Both the position numbers and the translations under genes were made by a program. From positions 36,520,612 to 36,584,611 of the forward strand of contig NC_037091.1 of the NCBI RefSeq assembly GCF_002994745.2: a stretch of 64,000 bases of DNA. The letters are read 5' to 3'. Shown in pieces: positions 36,284 through 48,421 of the stretch. How positions within the stretch are numbered: position 1 is the stretch's first letter; the number at the start of each line of letters is the position of its first letter. The DNA is from Rosa chinensis. Taxonomy: Eukaryota > Streptophyta > Magnoliopsida > Rosales > Rosaceae. The notes under the pieces are model-generated. The model was not told the origin of the DNA. It made no database searches and was given only the letters and a program-made list of their open reading frames with translations.

Positions 36284-37190
36284 AATCATGACCAAATGAT
36301 TACTTGCCCATCAAATTTTCCTTTAGCTTAATTACTCGATGTTAATGCTCAAAGTCCGGCGGTAGCCGATCTTTCGTTTAACGCGGGTCTGGTGGGCGGA
36401 CCGCTACTCTGAGGATTTGATGGCCTCCGCTAGCTGTCACACGAGAGACAGGGCGTCAGAGGGAGACCGCGTTAGGCGGTCTTCACTTCTCCGATGCCTA
36501 AGTCAGTCAATGCATATAGGCAGCATAACAATAAATGAGTAGTAAATTCATAATTAATGATGAGAGAGGAGAGAACCTTTATAGGTGAGGAGAAGGTTGA
36601 TCTTCTTATTGTTTTCGATGTGGGACTGATGTGCTTCGATTCCCAGCGTCTGGAGCTTCTGATGCTATCTTGGCGCGGCGCGTCAGCTGTGATCTGGTGG
36701 CGATCCGGGGCCCAGGCGGTAGCCTACCTGGATATGCCTTCGCAGGTCACTCTTTTGGTGAGAGTCGGTACCTCTGGCGGAACAATGAGCGTGGCTCATT
36801 ATAGCTAATTATGCTTGCAAACGTACATGTAGGTACACTCGATATTACTACAATTAATACATGTCATCACATCATATTGAAGCTTAGTTCACGTGAAATC
36901 TCTTTTAGTTCTTATCAGCCGTGATCGTTCCTTGTTAATAAGTACAATATGCATGTGATCATACGAACTGACATTATAGACTACTCGCCGTAGTAGAAAA
37001 TGTCTGTAATGTACGCATGTAGAGAGTATCTAATTGGTAAGGCACATATTGCCTTGCTTGTTGATAAAAATGGTGGATTTGGTAGCTAGCTTGAATTATC
37101 TTCTTTTATCCGTGTAATTTACGTAACTCATGTTTAGATTTGCAAAAGTGATGACAACCATTAATTGTAAACTTAAGTTACAAATAATTT
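36284..37190. other. Intergenic stretch without a supported gene
   Basis: No domain is recognisable. 36350-36510 and 36650-36790 are GC-rich and contain CCGC/GCGG-rich words unlike their AT-rich neighbours, possibly another repeat family. Confidence 0.55.
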
Positions 37191-37353
37191 AAAGGGGCCG
37201 TGACCACTTACCCAATTTTAGCTTAAAAATTGTTCACTTACTCCACTAAGAGTTTTTTAATCTCATTTACCCAATCTAACATCTATTGACAATATTGCCC
37301 TCATTTTAATTTTTAAATTACACTCATATCTCTCTCTCTCAGACACACACACA

Positions 37354-37355
<2 letters not shown>

Positions 37356-37406
<51 letters not shown>
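37356..37406. repeat. (CT)n microsatellite
   Basis: About 51 bp of uninterrupted CT. A shorter (CT)n tract follows at 37464-37485. Confidence 0.95.
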
Positions 37407-37409
<3 letters not shown>

Positions 37410-38930
37410 CCTCCAATCTGCGCTTTCTCCCTCTCTCATCCTCCGATTTCGATCTGCACGGTCCTCTCTCTCTCTCTCTCTCTCTACCATGGCAGCTCCG
37501 GCGCCCCACCACGGGCTTCGGGCCCTCTCCTCCATCAAGTCTCCACCGCCATCAGAGACGATCTCAACCTTCATGGGTCCCACCCCAAGCCACACTAGTA
37601 CAAAAATTGAATCAGACGACGGCTAAAAACTGTCGTTTGATGCGGAGCTGACTGTCGTATATTTCACTGCTGTCTGATGAAACATGATTTAGAGAACTAT
37701 CGTCTGAAGAACTCGGCATGCATGTCGATAACATGTCGACAGGCTGTCGATAGCTTGTCGACATCATTAACTGTCGTGTGAACGTCACTCAGACGACGGG
37801 AAACTTAAGAACCCGTTATGTGATTGTGATTCAGAAGTCAGTTTTTTTTATAACTGTTGTGTGACTGTTATTCACACAACTATTTTGTGATAGCATCTGT
37901 GATCTGTATTAATCTCAGACGACAGTTTTTATTTTGTGGCTATTGTGAATATTATGCTGTGCTTTGAGACAACATATCGAGCTTTTAATGTTGTGTTATA
38001 ACATGTTGCACAATGCCTTCCATTTATTATTGATGTCTAATTGTTACAAAATATATAACAATCAAATTAATTCAAATCCCACCACATATTAAATGAATTC
38101 AGTAAATTGATATCAAACGTAATTATATATTTCCCAAATATTCATACACTAATTTAGGAGGGTCATTTGTACATTTGCCTTCTTCCTCTGTATCTATCAA
38201 CTTTTGCTCTTTTCTAGATTATACAATGCCGAGTACATTGGAGCTCCATGTCTACAAGTTGAGCTATTGTCTATGATCCTTGGGACAAACCTGGTGCTTG
38301 CCATGTTGCTTAGCCTGGTGTTGGCACCAGTAAGAATGGGCAGCCAATACTCTTGTCCAAGAGCAATTAGGGAACAAGCTCTCCCCTTCTTTGCTAAGAA
38401 AAGATTTGTGTTGTGTGAACCAAATTAAGTTTCCCATTTGTCCTGCAGACAATGCAAAGACTTTAATGTACATTATGCATTTCCAGAAAAGTACTCCATC
38501 AGCTACTATGTAAACCTCTGTCCTCTACTAACTCATATGAATCACAAGTACGAAAATGAATTGTCTAACAATATATGAGAGTAAATGTAAGACATGATTG
38601 GTCGATTAAAATTGTACCTTAGCAGTGGTGAAATAATTTCACTTTGCAAAAACAGTTCCCAAAATCCTCATTCTAGTCTGGAACATATATACAAAAAATC
38701 ATAATCAACGTCATATGTCTTTCCTTCAACAACCATCTAACCAAATTACATCAAGACTCATGCCGAAAGAAGACTCAAATTAAGTAATGTATAACCAGCC
38801 AACAGTTCAAGTACCAGATTCTGGACCAAAACAAAAGTACCTAAGCAGATGTATTTAGCTGGAGGAGACTGCAAAACCTCTGCATTTGGACCGATATGGA
38901 ACTGTTGTTGATAGGTCGTCTTAGCTGAAG

Positions 38931-39003
38931 GGCTTCTCCAGGTATCTTGATGTACTTATCAATTTCCTTTTGGGCTACATTTGCTGCAATTGAGATCTCT
39001 TAC
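38931..39003 (-). pseudogene. Exon-like fragment, unidentified, inside CACTA element 2
   Basis: On the minus strand, a stretch open for about 25 codons reads AANVAQKEIDKYIKIPGEAL. There is a faint resemblance to the DKYI.MPGQAL motif of DUF885 proteins, but it is too short to claim. The same element has a second open stretch at 38204-38428 (plus strand) that I do not recognise. Confidence 0.25.
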
Positions 39004-39348
39004 CATATCAAACCACAACCCATTGGTAAGAACTTAATGAGTAACTGAAATGGTTGCAAAATTCAAGGACACAAGAGAGGTACAGCTATTGGGAAAGCAA
39101 CTAAACCAATGGCCTCTATGATTCGAAATCAGATGTAGTTGACAGTACAACTAAAAGATCCTCAAAAGGTGAATGCAAAAAAAGGAATAGGATCACAGGG
39201 ATTGGTATGTAAGCTGCAAACATGTTTATCACCACACAGTAGCAACTGAACTGAAGAATTAAACCAAGAATAAGAAAGCCATAAGTGCAAATCACATTCC
39301 ATAAACTATCAAAATAGCAACAAACAAGGAATGAAAACTGATCCTTAC

Positions 39349-39433
39349 CTACAATTGGCAACAATGGCAGCGAGACCATCAGTTGTAAAGCCTTCACAGG
39401 TAACAAGAACCAAAGACTTAAATTAAATTCAGA
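39349..39433 (-). pseudogene. Captured TIR1/AFB auxin-receptor F-box gene fragment
   Basis: The minus strand reads FKSLVLVT followed by CEGFTTDGLAAIVANC and a split arginine codon, then a GTAAGG donor (39343-39348). This is the leucine-rich repeat wording of TIR1/AFB proteins, the auxin co-receptor F-box subunits of SCF ubiquitin ligases, around a known exon end. The upstream edge has a stop (TAA) two codons before FKSL, next to an acceptor-like ATATACAG. With only about 25 residues and no F-box, it is a captured fragment with no function of its own. A fragment at 40680-40740 (minus) reading KSMTMVVSD might come from the same gene but is too short to say. Confidence 0.68.
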
Positions 39434-40429
39434 CTGTATATACAAATGAAAGAGTCAAACAAAATGGAAGAAGTAGCAGAAAACGAACTTGGAAGACAGT
39501 TGAGAACAAGATTAGAGAAATCAGCTTCTACACTCTAATTCATGACAGAAGGGGCAAAGCTATAATCATTTTCTTTGCCATCATTTTATCAGATAATGAA
39601 ACCATTGTAGGATTTTAAACTTGGTTTCACATATGACCTTCCCTAGAAAATTCTCCGGGTATCTAGCTAAGGCACTTCTCACACCAGAAAGAAAATCCTA
39701 GCAACTCTACCTATCAATTTGCTGATTTGAAAGATATAGAAGGTCAAGCTCTACAAACTACAAAATTTTCACACAATGAAACACATTTCTAAACATTGAC
39801 AACCACATAGCACATTGCTAAAGATCTAAAAAGGTTGGGAAAGAAATCATGACAGCCATAGAAAAAATATTAATTGAACATTTGAATAACAATTGAAAGA
39901 CAATATATTGTATATATGGACACGGATGTGGGCAGAAGATCCCACCATAGATTTATTTGGTGGGTTCTCAATGCTGCATCACCTTTATTAATCCTGAAAT
40001 ACAAGAACCATTATATAATGTGTCTATAATTAAATACCTCCAAAATCCAACTACACAAGCCTGATGCAGCCAACAGAACTCATGATAACATTGGAGTGAT
40101 AGAAAAAAAACAATAAAATACATAAAAGAGCAGCAGCTCATAACAAAAAATCAGCACCACGAGACAATTTTGCTAACACTAGAAATACAACAAGACAATT
40201 TTGTTCTCTAAATTAACCCACACAGCTTTCATAGCCAAACCCGCATCATGCGTTTTAAGGGTTGTGATGTGTCAATTGGACAAACAACCCAAGTCTGAAC
40301 AGAATCATAAATAATTTAAATGAAATCACATAAACTAATTCCAAGTCGCCATCCAATGAAAGAAACTTTTCTCTAAGGCCTCAATATTTCAAATTCATGA
40401 GAACCATTAAATTGGCCCGAGTCTGATTA

Positions 40430-40760
40430 ACCATTCACATAAGAAACATGGAGAAGAAGGAAAAAGAGCAAGCTGATACCATTGAGACGTCATTTGCACC
40501 TGCATCCCTGAATTTTGTAGTGCTAATAACTTCTGGGTTATAACAATTTCCCCAAGCAAAATCTACTTGGACAAAAATCAAGAAATTCAAATCAACGGGT
40601 TCAATTGGGGTCCCAAAGAAGAAAAAGACCAATGCTTTACAGAGAAACCCTAAAAAACAAAAGGGGGTTTTCACTAAATTACCTTCATTTGCATCAAAGC
40701 AAGAAGAATCGGAAACCACCATGGTCATGCTTTTCAATTTCGCGCACAGTACCGAGTCTA
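40430..40760 (-). pseudogene. Exon-like pieces on the minus strand of CACTA element 2
   Basis: On the minus strand, MVVSDSSCFDANE (near 40720-40685) is followed by a GTAATT donor. An acceptor-like TCCAAG near 40570 leads to DFAWGNCYNPEVISTTKF and RDAGANDVSM, with GT after it. They form an open two-exon arrangement, but I cannot assign a family. Confidence 0.25.
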
Positions 40761-40945
40761 CAAAAGTAAAAATCAACAAATCAGAGAATGAATTCAAAGA
40801 ATTTGAATCAACAAACCACTAAATGGAGAATTGGAACTCAAAGTTGAAATCTAATCTCAGAGCTTGAGGACCGGGACGATGGCTTTACCGAGAGGAGTAC
40901 CACTTGTTACGATACGAATTGATAAGCCCGTGTTTTATTTTTGGA

Positions 40946-41180
40946 AGACCAATCGAAGTCAGACAAGAAGATCTGGATCGACTTAAGGTTGAGCTGCAGT
41001 CGGGTGAAGTTGGAGGAGGAGCAGGCTAGCTAGGCCTCCCAAGCTGCGATTGGGATGGCGGACAAGACCAATCGAAGTCAGACAAGAAGATCTGGATCGA
41101 CTTAAGGTTGAGCTGCCGTCAGGTGAAGTTGGAGGAGGAGCAGGCTCGTTGTGCCTCCCAAGCTGCGATTGGGATGGCGA
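40946..41180. repeat. 119-bp tandem duplication inside CACTA element 2
   Basis: The unit starting AGACCAATCGAAGTCAGACA occurs at 40946 and again at 41065 with a handful of differences. The minus-strand ORF spanning it is proline/serine-rich and probably 5' leader of a captured gene. Confidence 0.88.
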
Positions 41181-42327
41181 AGAGTGAGGAGGTTTTGGCT
41201 CTAGGTTTTTTTGAGAGAATAAGGAGCTGTCAAGAGTGAGGGTTTTGGTTTTAGGTCTGTGTCGAGAGAGAGAGAGAGAGTAAGGCACTATCGAGACGGC
41301 GGGTTAATGTAATGCTTATGTTTTTTTTTTTGTTAAGTGTTAGCGTTTCAAGCCCATTTGGACAAGTTCTATCAATTTGAGAAGGACTCACATGACAGAA
41401 TTTTATAACAATGTGGTCTGGATGTAGCCATTTCAAATTTGGGGTTTGTCTCTTATCAGTTTGACTTCCCTCCATGGGGGGTTGGAGAAAAATGGTGGTG
41501 GGAAATCTCCCTCCTTTTTGTCAAACTATTTGATCAGATCACAGTTATATTATTTCTCATCGTATGATCAATACATGTTGGGAAAAATTTGGGGTTTCAT
41601 ATGGGGTTTGGCACCACTAATGCGGTGGGAAACTTGGCACTCAATTTTTTTTAACGTGACACAACAGTTTTTATCCTAAATGTCTTCTGAACTAATTCCT
41701 AAGTCCCTATCAGACGACTGCTCTTATAAAAACGACGTCTGAAAAAAAAAAATCAATCACACAACAGATAATTGCGTAGCGTCGTCTGAGAGGTGTTGTT
41801 TCATTCAATTTCTGTAGTAGTGCCAGCCCTAAGATCAGAGCATTGTATCCAGATCTAAATTGAACATCTGAGCGTTGCCGTCACCCAAACTACCGATCCA
41901 ACGTCCATTGCCACAACTCAGCCCCAATGGGGATTCGACTCCTATCCCAGCCCGATTCGACTCTGCTCCCCTTACACAACCACTTCCCGACCACTCCTTC
42001 CAACTGAGAAAGACGAACACGACCCAACCTCAGTCTCCCAGCCTGAGATAAGCCAATCACCAGCTAGTTCTCCAACCCAACCGGTCGCATCTTCCGCCAC
42101 CCAATCCGGTCACGACCTCCAAACTGCCACCGGGTAGCACCGAAGAAAAAACCAGCCGACCTCACACTCCGGTGGGTGCCCAGAGCACTTCTTTTTTTTT
42201 TTGGTATATTGTGAGCTCCGAGAATGAGGAAGGAAAAAAAAAAACGCGTACAATTGAACATATAAATTGATCAATTGTGTCTGTAGTGTATTCATTTTGG
42301 TTTTGGGAGTTTATGCAATTCACTTTA

Positions 42328-42565
42328 GGGCAATAATATGATTATTGGAGGGAAATAATATGATTATTGGGGGCAATAATATGATTATTAGGAGGCAATA
42401 ATATGATTATTGGGAGGCAATCATACGATTATTGGGAGGCAATATTATGATTATTAGGAAGCAATCATATGATTATTAGGAGGCAATAAAAAGAGTATTG
42501 GGAGACAATAATATGATTGTTGAGAGGCAATAATATGATTACTGGGTATTATTAGGAGGCAATAA
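42328..42565. repeat. Minisatellite of GGCAATAATATGATTATT units
   Basis: About ten imperfect copies of a 22-24 bp unit (GGCAATAATATGATTATTGG with variants CATA, AGG). There is no spacer structure of a CRISPR array. Confidence 0.92.
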
Positions 42566-42880
42566 ATTCAAACGTCAGAATTCGGTCACCAGTCCGGTAG
42601 CCGGATTCTGGATTCTGGTGACCGGTCGCCGGAGTCCGCGGCCGGCCACTGGTCACCGGAGTCCGGCAAGGTCTCCAATGACTTGTTACTCTAAGTGACA
42701 AAGAAGGAGAGGACAAAATTGTCCCAAAGATAAATAAAAAGGAATAAAAAAAATACTTAATTGGGTATTAGGGAAATGATCTCTTAGAGTGTTTGAGTAA
42801 GTATGCAATCTCTTAGAGTATTTAAGTAAGTGGGATTAATTAACCCCAAAATTAGATAAAATAATCATTTTCCCTAATTT

Positions 42881-43608
42881 AAATGGATACTACTGTATTT
42901 TATACTATATCATATTCTTTCATTGTTAATATTATTGGAGCAAGAATAAGAGTTTGAAAGTGGTCGGTCAACTCAAACCACTGTCTTAATAAATTAAGAA
43001 GATGATGGATCGATGGTGATATGTATGTCTCAACTAATCATTGAATTCACGAGCCTAATGTGAGTATCCCAATTGGAAATTAGAAAGGAATCTCCTTTGT
43101 TTCTCCAACAAACGAATGAGGGAGGAAGCCATGGGAATCATACGCAAGCATACCTTAAAAGCTAGCAATAACTCTATATATCCACCGCCGCGCTATTGCC
43201 TTGTTTAGTTGTTTTCTGGGGTAATTGGATTGGTGGAGTCCCGTGGTGATGGTGGTGTTTTAGCTACCTCACTCACTCCCACCATTAAACATTTCATTCT
43301 ATGATCACCTCCATCATTCACTTGCCGCCTTCACAGGAAATACATACTCATATATCGATCTCATGCATGCATGGCATATATGACCTCACCTACTCGAAAT
43401 GCCCTTTGGCCCACTGTTTATCTCCTATCTCATACATTATTAAAACCGTTATTCGGTAGCTTTGAATCGGTACCAACTTTAAAACTATTTTTTCTTTTTG
43501 AAACTGAGTTTTGTTGTTGATTTAGGTACGGTATCATATTATTTTTATTAATTTTGATATTTCGGTTGGTATTGCCAACATGCAACGGTTTTTTTTTTTT
43601 TTAAAGGA
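42881..43608. other. Intergenic stretch, nothing recognised
   Basis: AT-rich sequence without domain or repeat that I can identify apart from a T tract at 43589-43602. Confidence 0.6.
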
Positions 43609-45133
43609 TTAAGTACTGTTTACCCCATATATTTATAGTCTCGACGTTTTAACCCCTCAAGTTTCACTCAAATGCTCCTCCAACTCTCAATTTTCACACA
43701 ATAGGTCATTGACGTTAATTCTCCATCAAAATCTCCATTAGATTGCTGACGTGGCATTCCTCACACTCCGAAATGTCTATTATATCCTCACTTATTTTTT
43801 TTTCTCCCTATTTTTTTCTTTTTCTTTTTACCTCTTCTTCTTCCAGCTCTCTCTCCTCCTCTGTTTATCTCTGTCTTCTTCTTCCTCACCCTTTGGACTC
43901 ATGACTCTTTTAGAATCATTTGTCCCGAAACAAACCCTTCTTCTCTGTTCTTCGAAGAGATAGAAAGAAGTACGAGAAGTCAAGAACCCTAAATTTCCAG
44001 AAGATCCCAATTCCAAGAGAAAGAACCCAGTTAGCCAGCCTTCATCATTTCCTCTAAACCCCAATCCCATTTTGCCCTATTTTTAAGTTCTAGCCCTTTC
44101 TCCTTGTTCTTTGTACTTCAAGAGAGCAAAGAACAAGAACGAGAACCCATTTATTTCCATATTTCCCAATTAGAAGAGAAAGAAGAACTAACCTTCATCA
44201 CTTCGTCTAAACCCCAACCCCAATCCTAAATTCCCAATCCCAGTTCGTGTAAATTATTTGGTTGTGATTTGTGAAGTTTATTTAGTTTGGAACTTTACTC
44301 AGTTGTTGCCTTACTAATGCATTTTTGCTGCCCTTTTAGACTTTCGACGGCCATAGTCTCTTGAACCTCATTCAGTTCTGCAAGGAGTAGCTCTGCTGCT
44401 TTTTTGGATTTTCTAGTCTCTTGCTCAGAAGAAGCTACATCTGTCGTCTTTCCACCACCACCACGACCTTCTCGTCCTCCGCTGTGAGCCGGACTGCTCC
44501 AGCCGTTGATTTCTTGTTTCACTGGTTCAGCTAGGTCAGGGCTCCGGCTTTCGTCGTCTATAACAGTACCCGTTGATGGGTCTGTTTGGATCCATCCAAC
44601 CACTGCCGCCTATTTGGTCGACTCTACTTTGCTGCACGACACCGAACGCAAAGGCTCCTGTACTCAATCTCCTCCCACCTCAATTTCGATTCTCTCCGTG
44701 CAAATTGTTACCTCTTAATTCATTTACTATCTTGTCACCTCTTAATTCATTTGGTCTAGGTTTTGCTGATGGGTTTGTTCAGATCAGAGGAGGAGAATGA
44801 TTAATGAGGTAGAGCTTAATGGTGGATGAAGATGAGGGTGGAGGTAAAAAAAAAAAGAAGAAGAAGAAGATGAACACAAGGAGGAGAGAGAGCTGGAACA
44901 AGAAGAGGTATAGAGAAAAAGTAAAAAAAATTAAATAAGTGAGAGTATAATAGACATTTCTGAGTGTGAGGAATGCCACATCAGTAATTTAACAGAGATT
45001 TTGACTGAGAATTAACGACAATGACCTATTTTGTGAAAATTAAGAGTTGGAGGAGCATTTTGGTGAAATTGAAACGTGAGGGACTAAAACGTTGAGACCC
45101 TATATATAAGTATAGGGAGTAAACGATATTTAA
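43609..45133. mobile_element. Element with about 280-bp inverted termini (Mutator-like, possible Pack-MULE)
   Basis: The left (43609-about 43890) and right (about 44845-45133) ends are long inverted copies. Both read inward TTAA.TA, GTTTAC, then TGTGAAAATTGAGAGTTGG-type sequence in complement, and later GGCATTCCTCACACTC. The length of these ends is typical of MULEs. Because the ends are inverted copies, both strands produce near-identical small ORFs beginning MAFLTLRNVYY. No clear 9-bp target duplication could be read. The interior contains exon-like GC-richer DNA. Confidence 0.72.
44295..44603 (-). pseudogene. Open frame in the MULE-like element interior, unknown
   Basis: 102 codons starting MVGWIQTDPSTGTVIDD, with a glycine/arginine-rich middle (GGREGRGGGGK) and a charged region KSKKAAELLLAELNEVQ. 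This is more gene-like in composition than its surroundings and may be a captured exon. The source is not recognised. Confidence 0.3.
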
Positions 45134-45328
45134 TATATATTTTTTAATACAGAATAACATAAACAACACCAAGCAATGTACTTAATCATTTGATATAATC
45201 ACGATCCCTTGAATACATGATTAAAGATGTTTTACTAAATTTCTAAATAAGTCATTTGTCTAATTGGAATAACAGATATACTAATACTAGTAACCTAATT
45301 GTTTCGTTTCAAAAAAAAAAAAAATAAC

Positions 45329-45546
45329 TATTGTAGAGAAACTGAAATTGAGAGGAAATCGCTGTGTATTCTCATTGATAATAGAAGCCTCTTTATATAG
45401 AGGATTACAATGTATACAATCTCAATCATACAAGGAAAGTAATCGTACATTGAATAGGAATCTAGATCCTTCTAATTTAACCCTATTACCACTAAGTCAG
45501 GTAACCTAGAGTTTGGGCCAAACACAAATTAGGGTTTACTTGAACA
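45329..45546 (-). repeat. 3' LTR of the copia element
   Basis: A 218-bp long terminal repeat with a TATA-like TATATAGAGG near 45394 on the plus strand; in element orientation CCTCTATATAAAG serves as the likely TATA box. Confidence 0.92.
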
Positions 45547-45555
45547 CTCCCCCTT
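45547..45555 (-). promoter_or_regulatory. Copia polypurine tract
   Basis: On the minus strand AAGGGGGAG directly precedes the 3' LTR start TGTTCAAG. Confidence 0.85.
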
Positions 45556-46132
45556 GTGTTGCTCAAACACGGTGCTTCTCTCGTTGCCTCGTTAAAAACC
45601 TTGCCGAGTAACAAAAACCTAGTGGGACAAAAATAACCTCGGTCGAAGGGGAAAAAGAGCACAATACACCGTTCACGTTTCGAGGTGAACATGTAGACAT
45701 CTCCCCCTGATGACTACGATCATGGGAGTTCAGATAATTTCCGCATGGCAATTATTGCCACATGTTTCTCGAACGTGGATTTGGGCAATGACTTAGTAAA
45801 CAAGTCTGCCGCATTATCCTCAAATCGAACCTAGTTCACTTTGGTATTTGAAGAGAGTCTGTTGTTGCTGATTATGCTTGGTGTTGTCGCTTTTGATGTA
45901 CCCTTGCTTCATTTTCTTAAAACGAACAGCACTATCCTAAATGCTCGTAGGCTCATCTTGTGGTAGACTTCAAACCACAATTGTTCGAACATGCGTGATT
46001 ATGAATCCAATCCATAAACATTCACGAACCACTTCATGAAGAGCAATAATCTCTGCATGGTTCGAAGATATAGCGACTACGGTTTGTTCAGTAGACCTCG
46101 AAGATATCACGGTCTTTTCTCATGGTGAACAC

Positions 46133-48421
46133 TTAACCAGTTTGGGAGCGACCTTTGTGTGGGTAAGAGAGGTACCCAGCATCAGCAAAACCTTCCAAAA
46201 CACTTATATCATTTTGGGATAGGGATAGAGAACCCAGGCCAACGTTGGCGGCGTTTCTGGTGTGTGATGGGTCCGAATCCATCATCTCTCTATAGGGATA
46301 GAACAAGCCCATATCAATCGTACATCTCAAGTACTGAAAGATGTCTTTTACACTAATCAAAATGGCGTCGCGTTGGCGCAGAGCTATACCTTAGCTAACA
46401 AGTTCACTGCAAATGAGATGTCCTATCTTGTGCATTGAGCTAAGTACAATAATGCGCCTATTGTACTCAAGTAAGGCACTTCTGCCTCTAGCACATCTTC
46501 GTCATCATCTTTCAGACGAAGAGGATCATTTTCAGGATCAAGACTAAGGACGATCATGGGAGTGCTTGAAGGTTTGACCTTGTCAAAATGCCTAAGCATC
46601 TATCAACATGATGCTCAAGTTTCAAACCGAGACATAATTGTGTTCTCCCAAAATCCTCCATCTCAAACTCGGATTTGAAGTGTTCAGCGGTTTCCCTTAA
46701 CTCTTTAAGGGCTTCTAATGAAGATCATGTCCAACATGAATCGCGATAGAATTTGAAACTTGTTATGGAAAAGCGTGGGCATATCTCTTCCCAATCAAGT
46801 AGTCATTTTAGCGAGCATTTCAACCTCTTTGTAAACGCGCTCCGTGGTCTAGAGCCACTTAACTTGGATAAATGAAGTTCACCATGAACCTTCATGTATA
46901 TTCCGTATCTAGATCCCTGTAGTGACCACATTTGTAAGCTGCATGTTCAGTTATTCGGAAACTACCAAACTGACAGGGTAGTGGAGTGCAATGACGTCCA
47001 TTACAAGAGAATATGTCTCATCGTAGTCGATTCCAGGGCGTTTTGTGAGAAGCCTTGCACCATAAGGCGAGATTGCCATCTGTTTTTCTCATCACGCTTT
47101 CTAACGAAGACCCATTAGTCAATAGGTTTTATGTTAGGAGGTGTTGGCATCACTGGCTCAAAAACCTTCCTCTTCGTTAGAGAATCCATCTTAACCTGGA
47201 TCGCATCTTTCCATTTAGACCAAATTTCTCTACGTTGGCATTCATTCATCAATGGAGCGTGGTTCGATATCATCTGACTCAACAAACTCATGCGCAACGA
47301 AATGCGCAACTATATCATCAATTATGATGGAGTTTCTATCCCACGTCTCATGTACACTAGTGTAAGTTTCATAGAGGTCTATATTCTAAGGAATAGGTTC
47401 TGACGTTGAGGCGTCCCCCAACGATAACCCTAACCCGGAAGACTCTCATGAGATGAATTTTGAGTCTTGATGATCAAAGGATTGGAATGTGCCAAAGTGT
47501 CCTTTGAACCTACGGGCCTCCCACTCATCCTAGCTAGGGCCATGGCCTGTAACGCCATAGTTCCACTCTCTTTGGCATTGGCGCCATGCCTACCTCCGTG
47601 TAGGATGGCACTACGTCCTCTCGTAGGGACGTCCTTCCTTGCAGGCTTGTTTGCAGCATAGTTGTGTGATCTCGTCACTTTAACAGGATCGAGATGAGAC
47701 ATAGTGGGGACAGGCCACGACAATTCCTGTCATTGTTGCTAAACATCCGTGTTCTTATCTCCCCCTAACGACGGGAAAACTGTCTCATCAAAGTGATAAC
47801 CCGCAAATCTAGAGGTAATGAGATCGCCTTGCAAGGGCATTAAGTGGCAGACGATTGTTGGAGTCTCAAATCCAACGTAGTTGGCCATTCGTCGGTAAGG
47901 ACCCATCATAGAGCATTGTGGCGGCGCAATTAGCACATAAATGGCTCACTCAAATATGCGTAAGTACGATACTTGTACCCAGTCACTAGCTGTAACGCAG
48001 AGGTACATTGAGTGGCGGTGGGTCGTAGATGAATTAGCATAGCTGCATGCGATATTGCATCACCCCAAGCGGATATAAGGAGATTGGTGCACATTTCCAA
48101 TGTCCAGACTATCATCGTAGTCGTTTTCGCAAGACCATTTGGGTGTGTACATGGGAATATGATGTCCAACATCAGTCTCATTGCAATATCCATCAAAAGT
48201 CTTTCGATGTAAACTCTCTAGCATAGTCAAATCCAATTGACTGAATATGATGATCTGGGGAGCGAGCCCGTTGTCATATGATATGTGCTAGGAGTGTAGC
48301 ATAAGCAGCATTTATAGGTGGACAATGGCACAACACGTGACCTGCATGTTTGCGTGTCAACCAACGTCATGAAATATTTAAGCGTCCGCAAGTTGGTTGA
48401 ATCAATCCACAGAATCCCCAT
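46133..48421 (-). pseudogene. Decayed copia pol (integrase, reverse transcriptase, RNase H)
   Basis: Recognisable scraps on the minus strand, in order: integrase-region remnants at 48421-47739 (HPNGLAKTT, TNLLISAWGDAISHAA, LRPTATQ, SALQLVTGY, FDETVFPSLGGDKN), reverse transcriptase start at 47309-47115 (ECQRREIWSKWKDAIQVKMD, SLTKRKVFEPV) and RNase H start at 46360-46133 (DIFQYLRCTIDMGLF, GFADAGYLSYPHKGRSQTG). They are separated by stops and frameshifts, so no polyprotein can be made. Confidence 0.85.

Larger units (their letters stand above)
37593..41822. mobile_element. Second CACTA transposon, 4230 bp, with captured gene pieces
   Basis: The left terminus CACTAGTACAAAAATTGAAT and the inverted right terminus CACTACTACAGAAATTGAAT match except at two positions. 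The 3-bp duplication CCA flanks it (37590-37592 and 41823-41825). CAGACGAC motifs crowd both subterminal zones, as in the first element, so the two belong to one broad family although their extreme ends differ. It has no transposase. On its minus strand are exon-like pieces, including one from an auxin-receptor F-box gene. Confidence 0.92.
37195..42880. mobile_element. Older (CT)n-bearing repeat element interrupted by CACTA element 2
   Basis: The left end (CCACTTACCCAATTTTAGC, then CTCATTTACCC) and the right end, read inverted (CCCACTTACTTAAATACTC, CCCTAATACCCAATTAAG), are imperfectly related. Both lead inward to CT-rich and GC-rich DNA. A similar arrangement near 54120-54300 (inverted: CTCATTAACCCAATTT... 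then a CT tract) suggests the same family. I cannot name the superfamily, and the ends are approximate. Confidence 0.4.

Noticed and set aside
36557..36808. 83-codon ORF in a GC-rich patch
   Set aside because: No domain, no splice context and no similarity that I recognise; probably chance.
38931..39003. DUF885-like motif IDKYIKIPGEAL
   Set aside because: It is only about a dozen residues with weak similarity, so I did not name the family in the call.
42328..42565. CRISPR-like regular repeat
   Set aside because: Units are directly adjacent without unique spacers, and the genome is a plant.
43751..44979. Two similar small ORFs beginning MAFLTLRNVYY on opposite strands
   Set aside because: The similarity comes from the inverted termini of one transposon; the rest is T-rich low complexity.
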